Assembly (NCBI GenBank): GCA_016290415.1
Contig: JAEETP010000011.1
Location: 1 to 43,837 of the forward strand
Reading direction: 5' to 3'
DNA: 43,837 nucleotides
From: Bacteroidales bacterium
GTDB lineage: Bacteria; Bacteroidota; Bacteroidia; Bacteroidales; UBA932
Shown: in pieces, positions 15,786 through 24,127 of the stretch
Numbering within the stretch: position 1 is the stretch's first letter
Layout: every line of letters begins with the position of its first letter
Notes under the pieces: model-generated
Told to the model about the DNA's origin: nothing
The model's database searches: none
Seen by the model: only the letters and a program-made list of their open reading frames with translations
Program-made: the position numbers and the translations under genes

Positions 15786-17290
15786 TGATTATGAAAAAGT
15801 ATATATTGATTCTTGCTATAGCGGCCCTGGCGCTGGCGTCTTGCGACAAGTTTTTGGACAAAACTCCATATGACTCCATCGGAACCAGTTCTACACTGTC
15901 GGAAAACGACGCTGTTTCCCTGGTGAATGCAGCCTACCAGCCCCTGCAATGGCCCAAGCTCTACAATATGCGCATATGGAGCACCGATGTGGTGGCCGGC
16001 GAGAGTAATGTGGGTGCCGGCGGCGGCACCGACGGCATTGAAACCGTGCAGCTTGCCAACTTCACCGCGGACCCGTCCAACGCCGCCGCCAAGGATGTAT
16101 GGCGAGCCAATCCGGGCATCCTCAGGGCCAATCTGGCGCTCAGCATACTGCCGGAGACCAAAATGGATAATGCACTCAGGGACCGTCTTATAGGCGAATG
16201 CCATTTCCTTCGCGCCCACTACTATTTCATTATGGTGCGCTTCTTTGGCGACATTCCCCTGCGCACAAAACCGCTCTTTGCAAGCGACGACCTGAACATA
16301 GCCCGCACTCCCAAAGAGCAGGTATACGACACTATTATCGCCGACACCCGTGACGCCATTGCCCGTCTGCCCTACAAAAAGCAATATGGCAACACCGACC
16401 TCGGCCGCGCCTGCAAAGAGGCGGCTGAGTGCCAGCTGGCCAAGGTATTCCTGACCCTGGGCACCAACTACGGCGAAGTGGTCTCTCTTTGCGAAGACAT
16501 CGAGGCCCAGGGATACGACCTTAGCAAAATGGCCTATGCCGACAACTGGTATAACCCCGACACGGGAAAACTCAACCAGAACGGACCCGAATCACTTTTC
16601 GAGATTCAATACACAGGAGATCCGGCCGCCTGCACCAACTGGCTCAGCGACAACGACAACCAGTCGCAGTGGCTGAACTGCTTCATGGCTCCCCGCAACT
16701 CCAATATGGTGGGCGGAGGCGGCTATGGATGGCAGCACGTCACCCAGGAATTTGTTGACGCATACGAAGAAGGCGACTTGCGCAAGGACTACACCATCTT
16801 CTACGAGGGCTGCCCCGACTTTGACGGCAAGGAATATGACCCCGAGTGGTCCACAACCGGCTATAATGTGCGCAAATGGTGCATCCCCACTTCCATTGCC
16901 GACAAGGTTGACAACTGTCCGGCAAACACGGTGGTATACCGCTTTGCAGACGTTCTGCTTATGAAGGCAGAAGCCCTTAACGAACTGGGCCGCACAGAAG
17001 AGGCCCGGATTCCGCTGAACATTGTTCGCGCGCGAGCCGGCCTGAAGCCCGTCACCACCACCGACAAGGCCGAAATGAAAAAGATCATCATCCACGAGCG
17101 CCGTATGGAGCTTGCCTTCGAAGGCCACCGATGGTTTGATATGATCCGCATAGACGGCGGCCAGTACGCGGTGAATTTCCTACACTCCATCGGCAAGAAA
17201 AATGCCTCCATCGGCCGCCTGCTCTATCCGGTTCCGCAGGTCGAGATAGACGCCAATCCTCTGTTTACTCAAAACGACGCATACAAATAA
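15785..17290 (+). CDS. susD-like: SusD-family nutrient-binding lipoprotein
   Basis: A 501-residue SusD/RagB protein with a lipoprotein signal (MIMKKYILILAIAALALASC, cysteine at 20). The start at 15785 overlaps the SusC stop; an alternative ATG two codons on, at 15791, would give MKKYILIL and is equally plausible. SusD hallmarks are present: CDKFLDKTPYDS at the N-terminus, the TPR-like helix RDRLIGECHFLRAHYYFIMV, DIPLRTKP, the RFADVLLMKAEALNELG helix, LNIVRARAGL and IIIHERRMELAFEGHRWFD near the C-terminus. It acts as the lid on the SusC barrel at the outer surface and delivers the oligosaccharide. The substrate cannot be read from the sequence alone and is inferred from the GH66 gene. Confidence 0.97.
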   Translation: MIMKKYILILAIAALALASCDKFLDKTPYDSIGTSSTLSENDAVSLVNAAYQPLQWPKLYNMRIWSTDVVAGESNVGAGGGTDGIETVQLANFTADPSNAAAKDVWRANPGILRANLALSILPETKMDNALRDRLIGECHFLRAHYYFIMVRFFGDIPLRTKPLFASDDLNIARTPKEQVYDTIIADTRDAIARLPYKKQYGNTDLGRACKEAAECQLAKVFLTLGTNYGEVVSLCEDIEAQGYDLSKMAYADNWYNPDTGKLNQNGPESLFEIQYTGDPAACTNWLSDNDNQSQWLNCFMAPRNSNMVGGGGYGWQHVTQEFVDAYEEGDLRKDYTIFYEGCPDFDGKEYDPEWSTTGYNVRKWCIPTSIADKVDNCPANTVVYRFADVLLMKAEALNELGRTEEARIPLNIVRARAGLKPVTTTDKAEMKKIIIHERRMELAFEGHRWFDMIRIDGGQYAVNFLHSIGKKNASIGRLLYPVPQVEIDANPLFTQNDAYK

Positions 17291-17302
17291 ACATCAATAG
17301 AT

Positions 17303-18820
17303 ATGAAAAAATTCTTTTTAATCGCAGCAGCAGTGCTGCTGACCATCGCCGGCTGTAATAAACCCAACGATGGCGGCAAAGACGACCCCACCCCCAGTGG
17401 AAAAGAAAACACACCCATCACCCTGACTGCCTCCACCACCACTCCGGTGATGGACAAGGACCACCAGAACGATGACGCACTTACCCTCAGCTGGAACGCC
17501 ACAACCAATATGGGTACCGGCGCCCGCATCGAATATGCAGTGCTGATTGACCGTCAGGGCGGCAACTTCGAGAACGGCTATGAGGTAGATTTGGGCACCG
17601 GCGTCACCAGCCTGACCCTGACAGCCATTGAGCTGAACAAGATTGCCAAAGAGGAGTTCGGCCTTGAAAACGGCCAGACCGCTCAGTTTGACGTGTGCGT
17701 ATATGCTACCATCAAGAGCAACGAGGTAGATGATGTCATCTCCAACAAGGTTACCATCACCCTCACCGGCTTCGAACCAAAGCCTTCTGTATTGTATATG
17801 ATCGGCAGCGCAACCTCTGTTGGCTGGGATCTGGCAAATGCTCCCGAGATGAGCCCGATAGACGGCGAGGACGGCGGATTTACCTGGAGCGGCGAACTGT
17901 TCTCCGGCGAGCTCAAGTTTATGGTCACAAGAGACGGCTGGGTACCCAGCTACAACAAAGGCGATGAAGAGGGTACTCTCTATTATCGTGACCACCTCTG
18001 GGACGATCCCGAGACCGGCGAACGCGTAGATGACGAGTCTCTCCCCCACGTGGATACCCCCGACAACAAGTTCATCATCGCAGAGCAGGGCAACTACAAG
18101 ATTGTCCTCAACATAGAGAAGCTCACCATCACCATCACCAAGACCGGCGGCCCCAAATACTTCTCAATGTATATGGTCGGTACCGCTTTCAGCGAGCCTG
18201 CTGAAATGTTCCGCAGCGGCTATGCTTTCCTTGGCGGTCACTACTTTAAAAATGCCGGCAACTTCCACTACAATGTAAACGCAGACGGAAGCGGCGATTC
18301 TTACTTTGCAGCAACCGCCGGCCAGGAAATGTCCGCTACAGCTGTTTCCCAGACCTCCAACGCAGAGTGGAGTGTTAGTGCTGACAAGATGTACCATATG
18401 TATCTCTATGCCCGCGAAGGCAAGGAAAAAGTATACCACGTTGCTTACGAACCCTATCAGGAGATGTGGATCATCGGCAGCGCGACCGAAGCCGGCTGGG
18501 ACATCGCCAATGCAGTACCTATGACCAAAGTTGACCAATGGACCCAGAAGTGGGAAGGCATGCTCAAGGCAGGAGAGCTCAAATTCACCTGCGACCGCTC
18601 TACCGACTGGTACGGCGCCTGGTATCTGGCAAAAACCACCGACAAGGTTCCTACAGGCGAAGCGGAACCTATGATATTCATTGACAAGGCCAGCGACGCA
18701 GTTGCCGCAACAGGCATCAAAGAGCTTGACCAGAAGTGGATTATCACCGAACAAACCGCTGGTTACTACACCATTACTCTTGACCAGAAGAGCGAGACTG
18801 TAATCATCAAGAAACAGTAA
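17303..18820 (+). CDS. SusE/SusF-like surface glycan-binding lipoprotein
   Basis: A 505-residue lipoprotein (MKKFFLIAAAVLLTIAGC, cysteine at 18). A SusE-type Ig-like domain (about 30-150, with ALTLSWNATTNMGTGARIEY) precedes three modules. Module 1 (about 155-275) has YMIGSATSVGWDL and GWVPSYNKG. Module 2 (about 282-385) has YMVGTAFSEPAEM but lacks the WWPG-type aromatic loop and may be structural only. Module 3 (about 387-505) has WIIGSATEAGWDI and DWYGAWYL. The aromatic residues in modules 1 and 3 are likely glucose-stacking. This is the SusE-position gene, right after SusD, while the four-module paralogue precedes SusC. It should bind the polysaccharide or its fragments at the cell surface. 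Its stop overlaps the GH66 start by one base. Confidence 0.9.
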   Translation: MKKFFLIAAAVLLTIAGCNKPNDGGKDDPTPSGKENTPITLTASTTTPVMDKDHQNDDALTLSWNATTNMGTGARIEYAVLIDRQGGNFENGYEVDLGTGVTSLTLTAIELNKIAKEEFGLENGQTAQFDVCVYATIKSNEVDDVISNKVTITLTGFEPKPSVLYMIGSATSVGWDLANAPEMSPIDGEDGGFTWSGELFSGELKFMVTRDGWVPSYNKGDEEGTLYYRDHLWDDPETGERVDDESLPHVDTPDNKFIIAEQGNYKIVLNIEKLTITITKTGGPKYFSMYMVGTAFSEPAEMFRSGYAFLGGHYFKNAGNFHYNVNADGSGDSYFAATAGQEMSATAVSQTSNAEWSVSADKMYHMYLYAREGKEKVYHVAYEPYQEMWIIGSATEAGWDIANAVPMTKVDQWTQKWEGMLKAGELKFTCDRSTDWYGAWYLAKTTDKVPTGEAEPMIFIDKASDAVAATGIKELDQKWIITEQTAGYYTITLDQKSETVIIKKQ

Positions 18821-20574
18821 TGAAACTATTCTTCAAAGTTGCGGCTATAGTGGCACTGGCCGGCCTCGTGCTGTGCCAGTGCACCAAGCCACAGCCGGTA
18901 CCCGAACCGGTGGACGGCTTCGAAGACCAGCTGCCAAGGAATCAGATTCTGCGCAACGTGGCCGTCACCACCGACAAGGCGGTGTACGCTCCCGGCAGCA
19001 CAGTTATATTCACCGGCGACCGCAGCCAGAGTGGGCTTGGTGTCCGCTACTGGCATCTCGGTCAGGTAATCCGGGAAGAAATACTTGAGGATAGCGCCAC
19101 CTGGACCTGGACTCCACCTTCTGATGACTTCCAAGGATATTTCGTAGAGCTCCTCGGCAAGAATGCCGAGGGAATAATCCGCACTGTGGGTAGCGTGGCG
19201 GTGGATGTCTCCAGCGACTGGACCCGCTTCCCGCGCTACGGTTTCCTCTCCAAATTCGGAGGGGTGGTACCGTCCAAACGGGCCTCTGTCATAGCCAACC
19301 TCAACCGCTATCACATCAACGGCATCCAGTATTACGACTGGATGTATGACCATCACCACCCGCTGGCCGGCACCGTGGAAAACCCCGATACAGAATGGCC
19401 CAGCATCATCGGCGACCTATGCGAGAAAGAGGTTGTTCAGGGATACATAGAAGAGGCCCACAAATACAACATCGCCTCTATGTTCTACGACCTTTGCTAC
19501 GGGGTGCTGGAATGGGCAGAAGATGATGGCGTGAGCCCCTCGTGGTATATCTACAAGGATGCCTCCCGCCGCAACCGCGACTACCACCCCCTCTCTGCCC
19601 CCTTCCGCAGCAACATCTATCTGGTAGATCCGGGCAACGACGGCTGGCTCAACTACTTTGCGAAGCAGGTAGACGACGTTTACGCCGTATATGACTTTGA
19701 CGGTTTCCATATAGACCAGCTCGGCAACCGCGGCAACCGCTACAATGCTAACGGAAGCAGCGTGAACATGGCCGAAGGATACGGCAAGTTCCTGCAGAAG
19801 ATGAAGAGCAGCCGCAGTGACAAGAAACTGGCTTTCAACGCTGTGAGCCGCTACGGACAGTCCAGGATTGCCGCCGCACCTTCTGATTTCCTCTATAACG
19901 AGGTCTGGACCGTCGGTTTCGACGAGATAGACAAGATAATGAAGGAAAACCAGTCGTTCGCCCCGGGCAAGAACACGGTGCTGGCTGCCTATATGAACTA
20001 CAAGCAGTCGGGTACCTTCAACACCCCCGCGGTACTGCTGGCCGACGCCGTAATGTTCGCCCTGGGCGGCTCGCACCTGGAGTTGGGAGAGCATATGCTC
20101 TGCAACGAGTATTTCCCCAATGACGCAATGAAGATGTCTTCCGAACTCTCTGAAGCACTGGTTCACTACTATGACTTTCTGGTCGGCTACGAGAACCTGC
20201 TGCGCGACGGAGGCGAACGCTACACCCCCAACCTCTCCAGCGACAAGATAAAACTTGCCGATTGGGGCCCGGTTAAAGGAAGCGTGAACTATGTGGCTTT
20301 CCGCGTAGGAGAGAAGATTGTGATACATTTACTTAACTTTGCCGGTGCGACACATCTGGATTGGCGCGACGACAGCCACAATCAGGCAGTTCCGCCCCTC
20401 TACGAAGATTTCGACATATCTGTCCGCTCTTCCCGGGAGCCCGCCAAAGTGTGGATAGCCTCACCCGATGTGGACGGCGGCGTGCCCAAAATTGCAAACT
20501 GGAAATCTTCTGGTATGAAGATTGACGTCACTGTGCCGTCGCTCAAGTATTGGACAATGATTGTAATTGAGTAA
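18820..20574 (+). CDS. GH66 endo-dextranase-like lipoprotein
   Basis: A 584-residue glycoside hydrolase of family 66, which cuts or cyclises alpha-1,6-glucan. The signal MKLFFKVAAIVALAGLVLCQC is a lipoprotein signal (cysteine 19 or 21). An N-terminal beta-sandwich (about 45-130) precedes the barrel. Family motifs: NGIQYYDWMYDHHHPL near residue 167, the nucleophile Asp in YDFDGFHIDQLGNRG (residue 299) and the acid/base Glu in LYNEVWTVG (residue 361). A C-terminal beta domain ends the protein. No CBM35-type insert of the kind found in cycloisomaltooligosaccharide glucanotransferases is evident in the barrel, so hydrolysis is favoured over cyclisation. It would make the first cuts in dextran outside the cell and supply SusCD. 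The CotH-like gene overlaps its last eight bases. Confidence 0.92.
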   Translation: MKLFFKVAAIVALAGLVLCQCTKPQPVPEPVDGFEDQLPRNQILRNVAVTTDKAVYAPGSTVIFTGDRSQSGLGVRYWHLGQVIREEILEDSATWTWTPPSDDFQGYFVELLGKNAEGIIRTVGSVAVDVSSDWTRFPRYGFLSKFGGVVPSKRASVIANLNRYHINGIQYYDWMYDHHHPLAGTVENPDTEWPSIIGDLCEKEVVQGYIEEAHKYNIASMFYDLCYGVLEWAEDDGVSPSWYIYKDASRRNRDYHPLSAPFRSNIYLVDPGNDGWLNYFAKQVDDVYAVYDFDGFHIDQLGNRGNRYNANGSSVNMAEGYGKFLQKMKSSRSDKKLAFNAVSRYGQSRIAAAPSDFLYNEVWTVGFDEIDKIMKENQSFAPGKNTVLAAYMNYKQSGTFNTPAVLLADAVMFALGGSHLELGEHMLCNEYFPNDAMKMSSELSEALVHYYDFLVGYENLLRDGGERYTPNLSSDKIKLADWGPVKGSVNYVAFRVGEKIVIHLLNFAGATHLDWRDDSHNQAVPPLYEDFDISVRSSREPAKVWIASPDVDGGVPKIANWKSSGMKIDVTVPSLKYWTMIVIE

Positions 20575-21964
20575 AAGACTCTTCATATTCATCGCCATTG
20601 CGATCCTTGCCTCCTCCTGCGGTAAGGATCGCATTGACGTTGATGACAGCGGCAAGAGCTATGCCGACGGCGTAGGCTATCTCTTTGATGACGAGGCGCT
20701 TCCCGCCCTGACAATAGCCATAAGCGAGCAGGAATGGAACAATCTGCTGGCGGCATATGACAAAGAGCCGCACAACCACGATTATTTCCGTTGCGATGCC
20801 GTAACCCTACAGAAAGGGGAACGAACCTCGACTGCCCGGGATGCCGGCCTTAGGCTTCGCGGCCAGACCTCCCGCAGGCGCCCGGAAGGCAAGAACGGCC
20901 AGAAGCACAACCCCGATAACCCCAAGTGGCATCACGTACATTTCGGCCTCCATTTCAGAAAATTCAGCGAAGACGGTCAGATAGCCGGAATAAGACGCAT
21001 CAATCTCAAGTATGCAAAGGAAGACCCCACCTATATCCGTGAGCACTTCTGCTTTGATATGTTGGAAAAATTCGGTGTGTGGACCTCCCCTAAAACCTCC
21101 TGGTGCCGCCTTTTTATCAAAGTGGGAGACGGGAATCCCGCCTACTTCGGAGTATATCTGATGAGCGAATCCATAGACCGCCAATATGCCAAGCGGCGCC
21201 CGGAATTCGGCAGTCCTGACGGCTACCTTTGGAAATGCGGATGGGGCGCCAATCTGAGAGACAGGGAAGACTGGCGATTCCATTTAGACGACAACTCCCC
21301 GAACACCTATGCCTACGAGCTGAAAGAGGACAGCAGCGCCGAGTTCCAGAAGGCGGCAGCTCAGCTCAAGGGTTTCATAAAAAACCTCAACACACTTAAA
21401 GGATCTGACTTCTATAACTGGATTCAAAGCCACTGCGACGTGGACCTGTTGCTCAAGATGTACGCCGCCAACGTGGCGCTGGGGCATTGGGACGACTATT
21501 GGAACGATATGAACAATTTCTATCTTTATTTCAATAGCCGGGACCCGGAAAACTACAAACTCTATATGCTCCCCTATGACTACGACAACACCTTGGGCAC
21601 ATCGCACTATTGCGGTGTTCAAAGTGACTCCGGACGCCACGACCCCTACCATTGGGGGCTGGAAGAGTGTGTTCTTATCAGCAAAATATTGGAAGTTACC
21701 GACTTCCGGGAGAGATATACCCGCTATCTTCAGGAGCTTTCCGACAACACCAATCCGTACACCGGCATTCTGCCCGCCACAGCCCGCATAAGGGTCTGGC
21801 ACCAGTTAATATCCCCCTATCTGGAAAACGACACCGGGGAAGATATGGCTATAAAAGACCGCCCGGCATCCTGGAGCAACCATCAGGAATACAGAGTTAT
21901 GGAAGACGGCCCCAACAACTGGTTCCGCGTAAAGAGCGCCTCTCTGGAGAGTTGGACCAGATAA
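20567..21964 (+). CDS. CotH kinase-family lipoprotein (TTG start)
   Basis: A 465-residue CotH-domain protein. The start is TTG at 20567, overlapping the GH66 stop by eight bases. It is chosen because only this start gives a complete lipoprotein signal (MSKRLFIFIAIAILASSC, cysteine at 18). CotH features: PALTIAISEQEWNNLLA near the N-terminus, RLRGQTSRRRPEG, the INLKYAKEDPTYIREHFCFD segment with its Lys, PAYFGVYLMSESIDRQY, and the acidic late motif LYMLPYDYDNTLG. In Bacillus, CotH is an atypical protein kinase that phosphorylates spore coat proteins, and related domains are secreted by some pathogens. Here the protein is lipidated and exported, and coupled to a dextran system, where ATP is not expected. 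Its role is unknown; binding or a different chemistry is possible. Confidence 0.88.
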   Translation: MSKRLFIFIAIAILASSCGKDRIDVDDSGKSYADGVGYLFDDEALPALTIAISEQEWNNLLAAYDKEPHNHDYFRCDAVTLQKGERTSTARDAGLRLRGQTSRRRPEGKNGQKHNPDNPKWHHVHFGLHFRKFSEDGQIAGIRRINLKYAKEDPTYIREHFCFDMLEKFGVWTSPKTSWCRLFIKVGDGNPAYFGVYLMSESIDRQYAKRRPEFGSPDGYLWKCGWGANLRDREDWRFHLDDNSPNTYAYELKEDSSAEFQKAAAQLKGFIKNLNTLKGSDFYNWIQSHCDVDLLLKMYAANVALGHWDDYWNDMNNFYLYFNSRDPENYKLYMLPYDYDNTLGTSHYCGVQSDSGRHDPYHWGLEECVLISKILEVTDFRERYTRYLQELSDNTNPYTGILPATARIRVWHQLISPYLENDTGEDMAIKDRPASWSNHQEYRVMEDGPNNWFRVKSASLESWTR

Positions 21965-21967
21965 TTC

Positions 21968-23107
21968 CTATTTAACCGAGAACATATATATACACTCGCT
22001 GCGGTAAGTCTCGCCGGGGCGAAGCACCACACTGGGCCACTGAGGTTTGTTGGGAGAGTCGGGATAGTGCTGGGTCTCCATACAGATGGCGTGACGGAAA
22101 TCATAGGCGACACCCTTCTTGCCGGTGACGCTGCCGTCCAGGAAATTGCCCACGTATACCTGCAGGCCTGGCTCGCAGGTGTAAACCTTCATATCGATGC
22201 CTGTGGCGGGGCAGTAAAGCTCCGCAGCCACGCGTGTGTCGTCGCACTCGGTGTCCAGCACCCAGTTGTGGTCATATCCGTGGCCGTTGCGCAGCTGCTC
22301 GTTGTCGGCCTCGATATCGGCTCCGATAAGCTTGGCCTCTCGAAAATCGAACGGAGTGCCCTCTACGGGAGCAATCTCGCCGGTGGTCATAAAAGTGGAA
22401 TCCACCGGGGTGAATCCGGATGCGGAGATCATAAGCTCATCTTCTGTGACAGCGTGGCCTGCCGGATCGCCGGAGAGATTGAAATAAGAATGGTTGGTCA
22501 GATTAATCACCGTGGGGGCATCGCAGGTTGCCTCATATTCCAGCTCCAGGGCATTGTCGTTTGTGATGGTGTATGTCACAAAGGCGGTCACCTCACCGGG
22601 GAAGCCGGCATCGCCGTCGGGAGAGTCCACGCGCAGCTTCAGATGCTTGCTGTCGGCCTCTTCTACCTGAAGGGTCTTGTAGTGCCAGCCGTCGGGGCCG
22701 CCGTGCAGGCAGTGGCCGTAGTTGTTCTGCGGCAGCTGATAGGTGGTGCCGTCTATGGTGATGCGGCCCTGATTTATACGGTTGCCGTAGCGGCCAATCA
22801 AAGCCCCGAAGTTGGAGTTGTTGTTCTCCGGATAATAATCGGCAATCTTGTCAAAGCCCAGCACCACGTCGCGCATTGTGCCTTCGCGGTCGGGAACGGC
22901 AATGGAGACTATGCGTCCGCCGAAATTGGTGATGCAGACCTCCATTCCGGAGGCGTTTGTGAGGGTATACAGCGCCACGGGTATTCCGTCGCGGGTATCT
23001 TCAAAGTCGGCCGGGTTCAAACCCGATATTGTAAGAGTCTGTTTGGGAGCGCAGGCAGCCAGCACAAGGGCGGCTGCGGCAAGGATTGTTAGGATATTCT
23101 TTTTCAT
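21968..23107 (-). CDS. galM: Aldose 1-epimerase (mutarotase), lipoprotein form
   Basis: A 379-residue galactose-mutarotase family protein, interconverting alpha and beta anomers of glucose or galactose. The signal MKKNILTILAAAALVLAAC (cysteine at 19) makes it an exported lipoprotein, unlike the cytoplasmic GalM of many bacteria; exported versions are common in Bacteroidota. Motifs: IGRYGNRINQGRI, NNYGHCLHGGPDGWHYK with a conserved His, NLTNHSYFNLSG with the catalytic His, HGYDHNWVLD, and VYVGNFLDG. In the context of the dextran locus it may help convert released sugars before uptake. It is convergent with the CotH-like gene (3-base gap). A TAacTTCG box at 23113-23120 lies 5 bases before the ATG, suggesting a leaderless mRNA. 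Confidence 0.95.
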   Translation of the reverse strand: MKKNILTILAAAALVLAACAPKQTLTISGLNPADFEDTRDGIPVALYTLTNASGMEVCITNFGGRIVSIAVPDREGTMRDVVLGFDKIADYYPENNNSNFGALIGRYGNRINQGRITIDGTTYQLPQNNYGHCLHGGPDGWHYKTLQVEEADSKHLKLRVDSPDGDAGFPGEVTAFVTYTITNDNALELEYEATCDAPTVINLTNHSYFNLSGDPAGHAVTEDELMISASGFTPVDSTFMTTGEIAPVEGTPFDFREAKLIGADIEADNEQLRNGHGYDHNWVLDTECDDTRVAAELYCPATGIDMKVYTCEPGLQVYVGNFLDGSVTGKKGVAYDFRHAICMETQHYPDSPNKPQWPSVVLRPGETYRSECIYMFSVK

Positions 23108-23157
23108 AGCTACGAAGTTACGAATTAATCTATATCTTTACTGAAAATTATCGCTTT

Positions 23158-24006
23158 ATGAAAAGAATATCCCTGTTTATCGCGTGCCTGGCGCTTAGTT
23201 TCAGCGCTTTCGCCGGCCGGGTTGTCACCGACACCATCCCCAGTAAAATACTTGGCACGGACGTGCTCTGCAATGTTTATCTGCCCGACGGCTGGGACGA
23301 CGGAGGCAAGCAGTATCCCGTGGTGTACCTGCTGCATGGTCTGAGTGACACCTACGATGGCTGGGCTTCGCACGGACGCGCCGGGGCTATTGCCGACCGC
23401 CTGATTGCCAGCGGCCAGATTGCCGAGATGGTGATTATTATGCCCAACGCCGGCCATCCCAACCCCCGCAAAGTGCTCAACGGCTATTTCAACACTCCCG
23501 GCCGCAACTACGAGGACTTCTTTTTCCAGGAGCTGATGCCCACCGTAGAGACCAAATACCGCTGCATAGGCGACAAGGGCCACCGTGCCATTATGGGCCT
23601 CTCTATGGGCGGAGGCGGCAGCACCGTATATTGCCAGCACCATCCGGGTATGTTCTCAAGCTGCTATGCGATGAGCCCCTGGCTGGACGAGAAAGGCGAG
23701 GTGGGCGGCCTTGACCCCGACGACCAGATGGCCGTGGTGTGCCGTTCGGTGCACGAAAACTCCGCGCTGGACTTTGTGGACAATGCCGACGAGAGCACCG
23801 TGGCTCAGCTGCGCACCGTGCGCTGGACATTTGATATAGGCGACGACGACTGGCTTCTGCCCCTTAGCACCGAGATGCATTTCAAGATGAACCGGCGCGG
23901 AATCCGCAACGAACTGCGCGTGCGCGACGGCGATCACAACTGGGAGTACTGGCCTATGATTCTCCCCGATGCGCTCACGTTTGTTTCGGTCGGTTTCGTT
24001 AAATAA
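23158..24006 (+). CDS. Exported esterase of the esterase D / antigen 85 type (alpha/beta hydrolase)
   Basis: A 282-residue alpha/beta hydrolase with a signal peptide (MKRISLFIACLALSFSAFA). The N-terminal half shows the Esterase (PF00756) pattern: VLCNVYLPDGWDD, QYPVVYLLHGLSDTYDGW and MVIIMPNAG. The nucleophile elbow is GLSMGGGGS. Late candidates for the acid and histidine are WTFDIGDDDWLLP and RDGDHNWEYW. The second part of the family motif, FFQELMPTVETKY, is clear. Family members remove acyl groups from sugars or act as S-formylglutathione hydrolases; here the exported form and carbohydrate context favour a carbohydrate esterase. It is divergent from the mutarotase gene, with 50 bases between starts. 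Only a weak -7 match (TAtcTTTA at 23133-23140) is visible. Confidence 0.92.
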   Translation: MKRISLFIACLALSFSAFAGRVVTDTIPSKILGTDVLCNVYLPDGWDDGGKQYPVVYLLHGLSDTYDGWASHGRAGAIADRLIASGQIAEMVIIMPNAGHPNPRKVLNGYFNTPGRNYEDFFFQELMPTVETKYRCIGDKGHRAIMGLSMGGGGSTVYCQHHPGMFSSCYAMSPWLDEKGEVGGLDPDDQMAVVCRSVHENSALDFVDNADESTVAQLRTVRWTFDIGDDDWLLPLSTEMHFKMNRRGIRNELRVRDGDHNWEYWPMILPDALTFVSVGFVK

Positions 24007-24021
24007 ACATCAAATAAATTT

Positions 24022-24053
24022 GTTGTAATTCATTTTTTGTTTATTTATATTTG
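24022..24053 (+). promoter_or_regulatory. Promoter of the 905-residue lipoprotein gene
   Basis: GTTG at 24022-24025, 20 bases, then TAtaTTTG at 24046-24053: a good match to the Bacteroidota promoter. It leaves a leader of about 65-70 bases before the ATG at 24128. Confidence 0.75.
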
Positions 24054-24127
24054 TAGTTACCAAAGGTTCACAACAAACCCGTCAATCGATTAACTATAAC
24101 ATTATACTCACAACTAATTTATTTATT

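Noticed and set aside
22067-23092. A 341-codon open frame on the plus strand opposite the mutarotase gene
   Set aside because: It is a mirror of a well-supported family member, has low-complexity Val/Gly/Ala-rich composition, no signal peptide or motif, and arises from the codon bias of the real gene.
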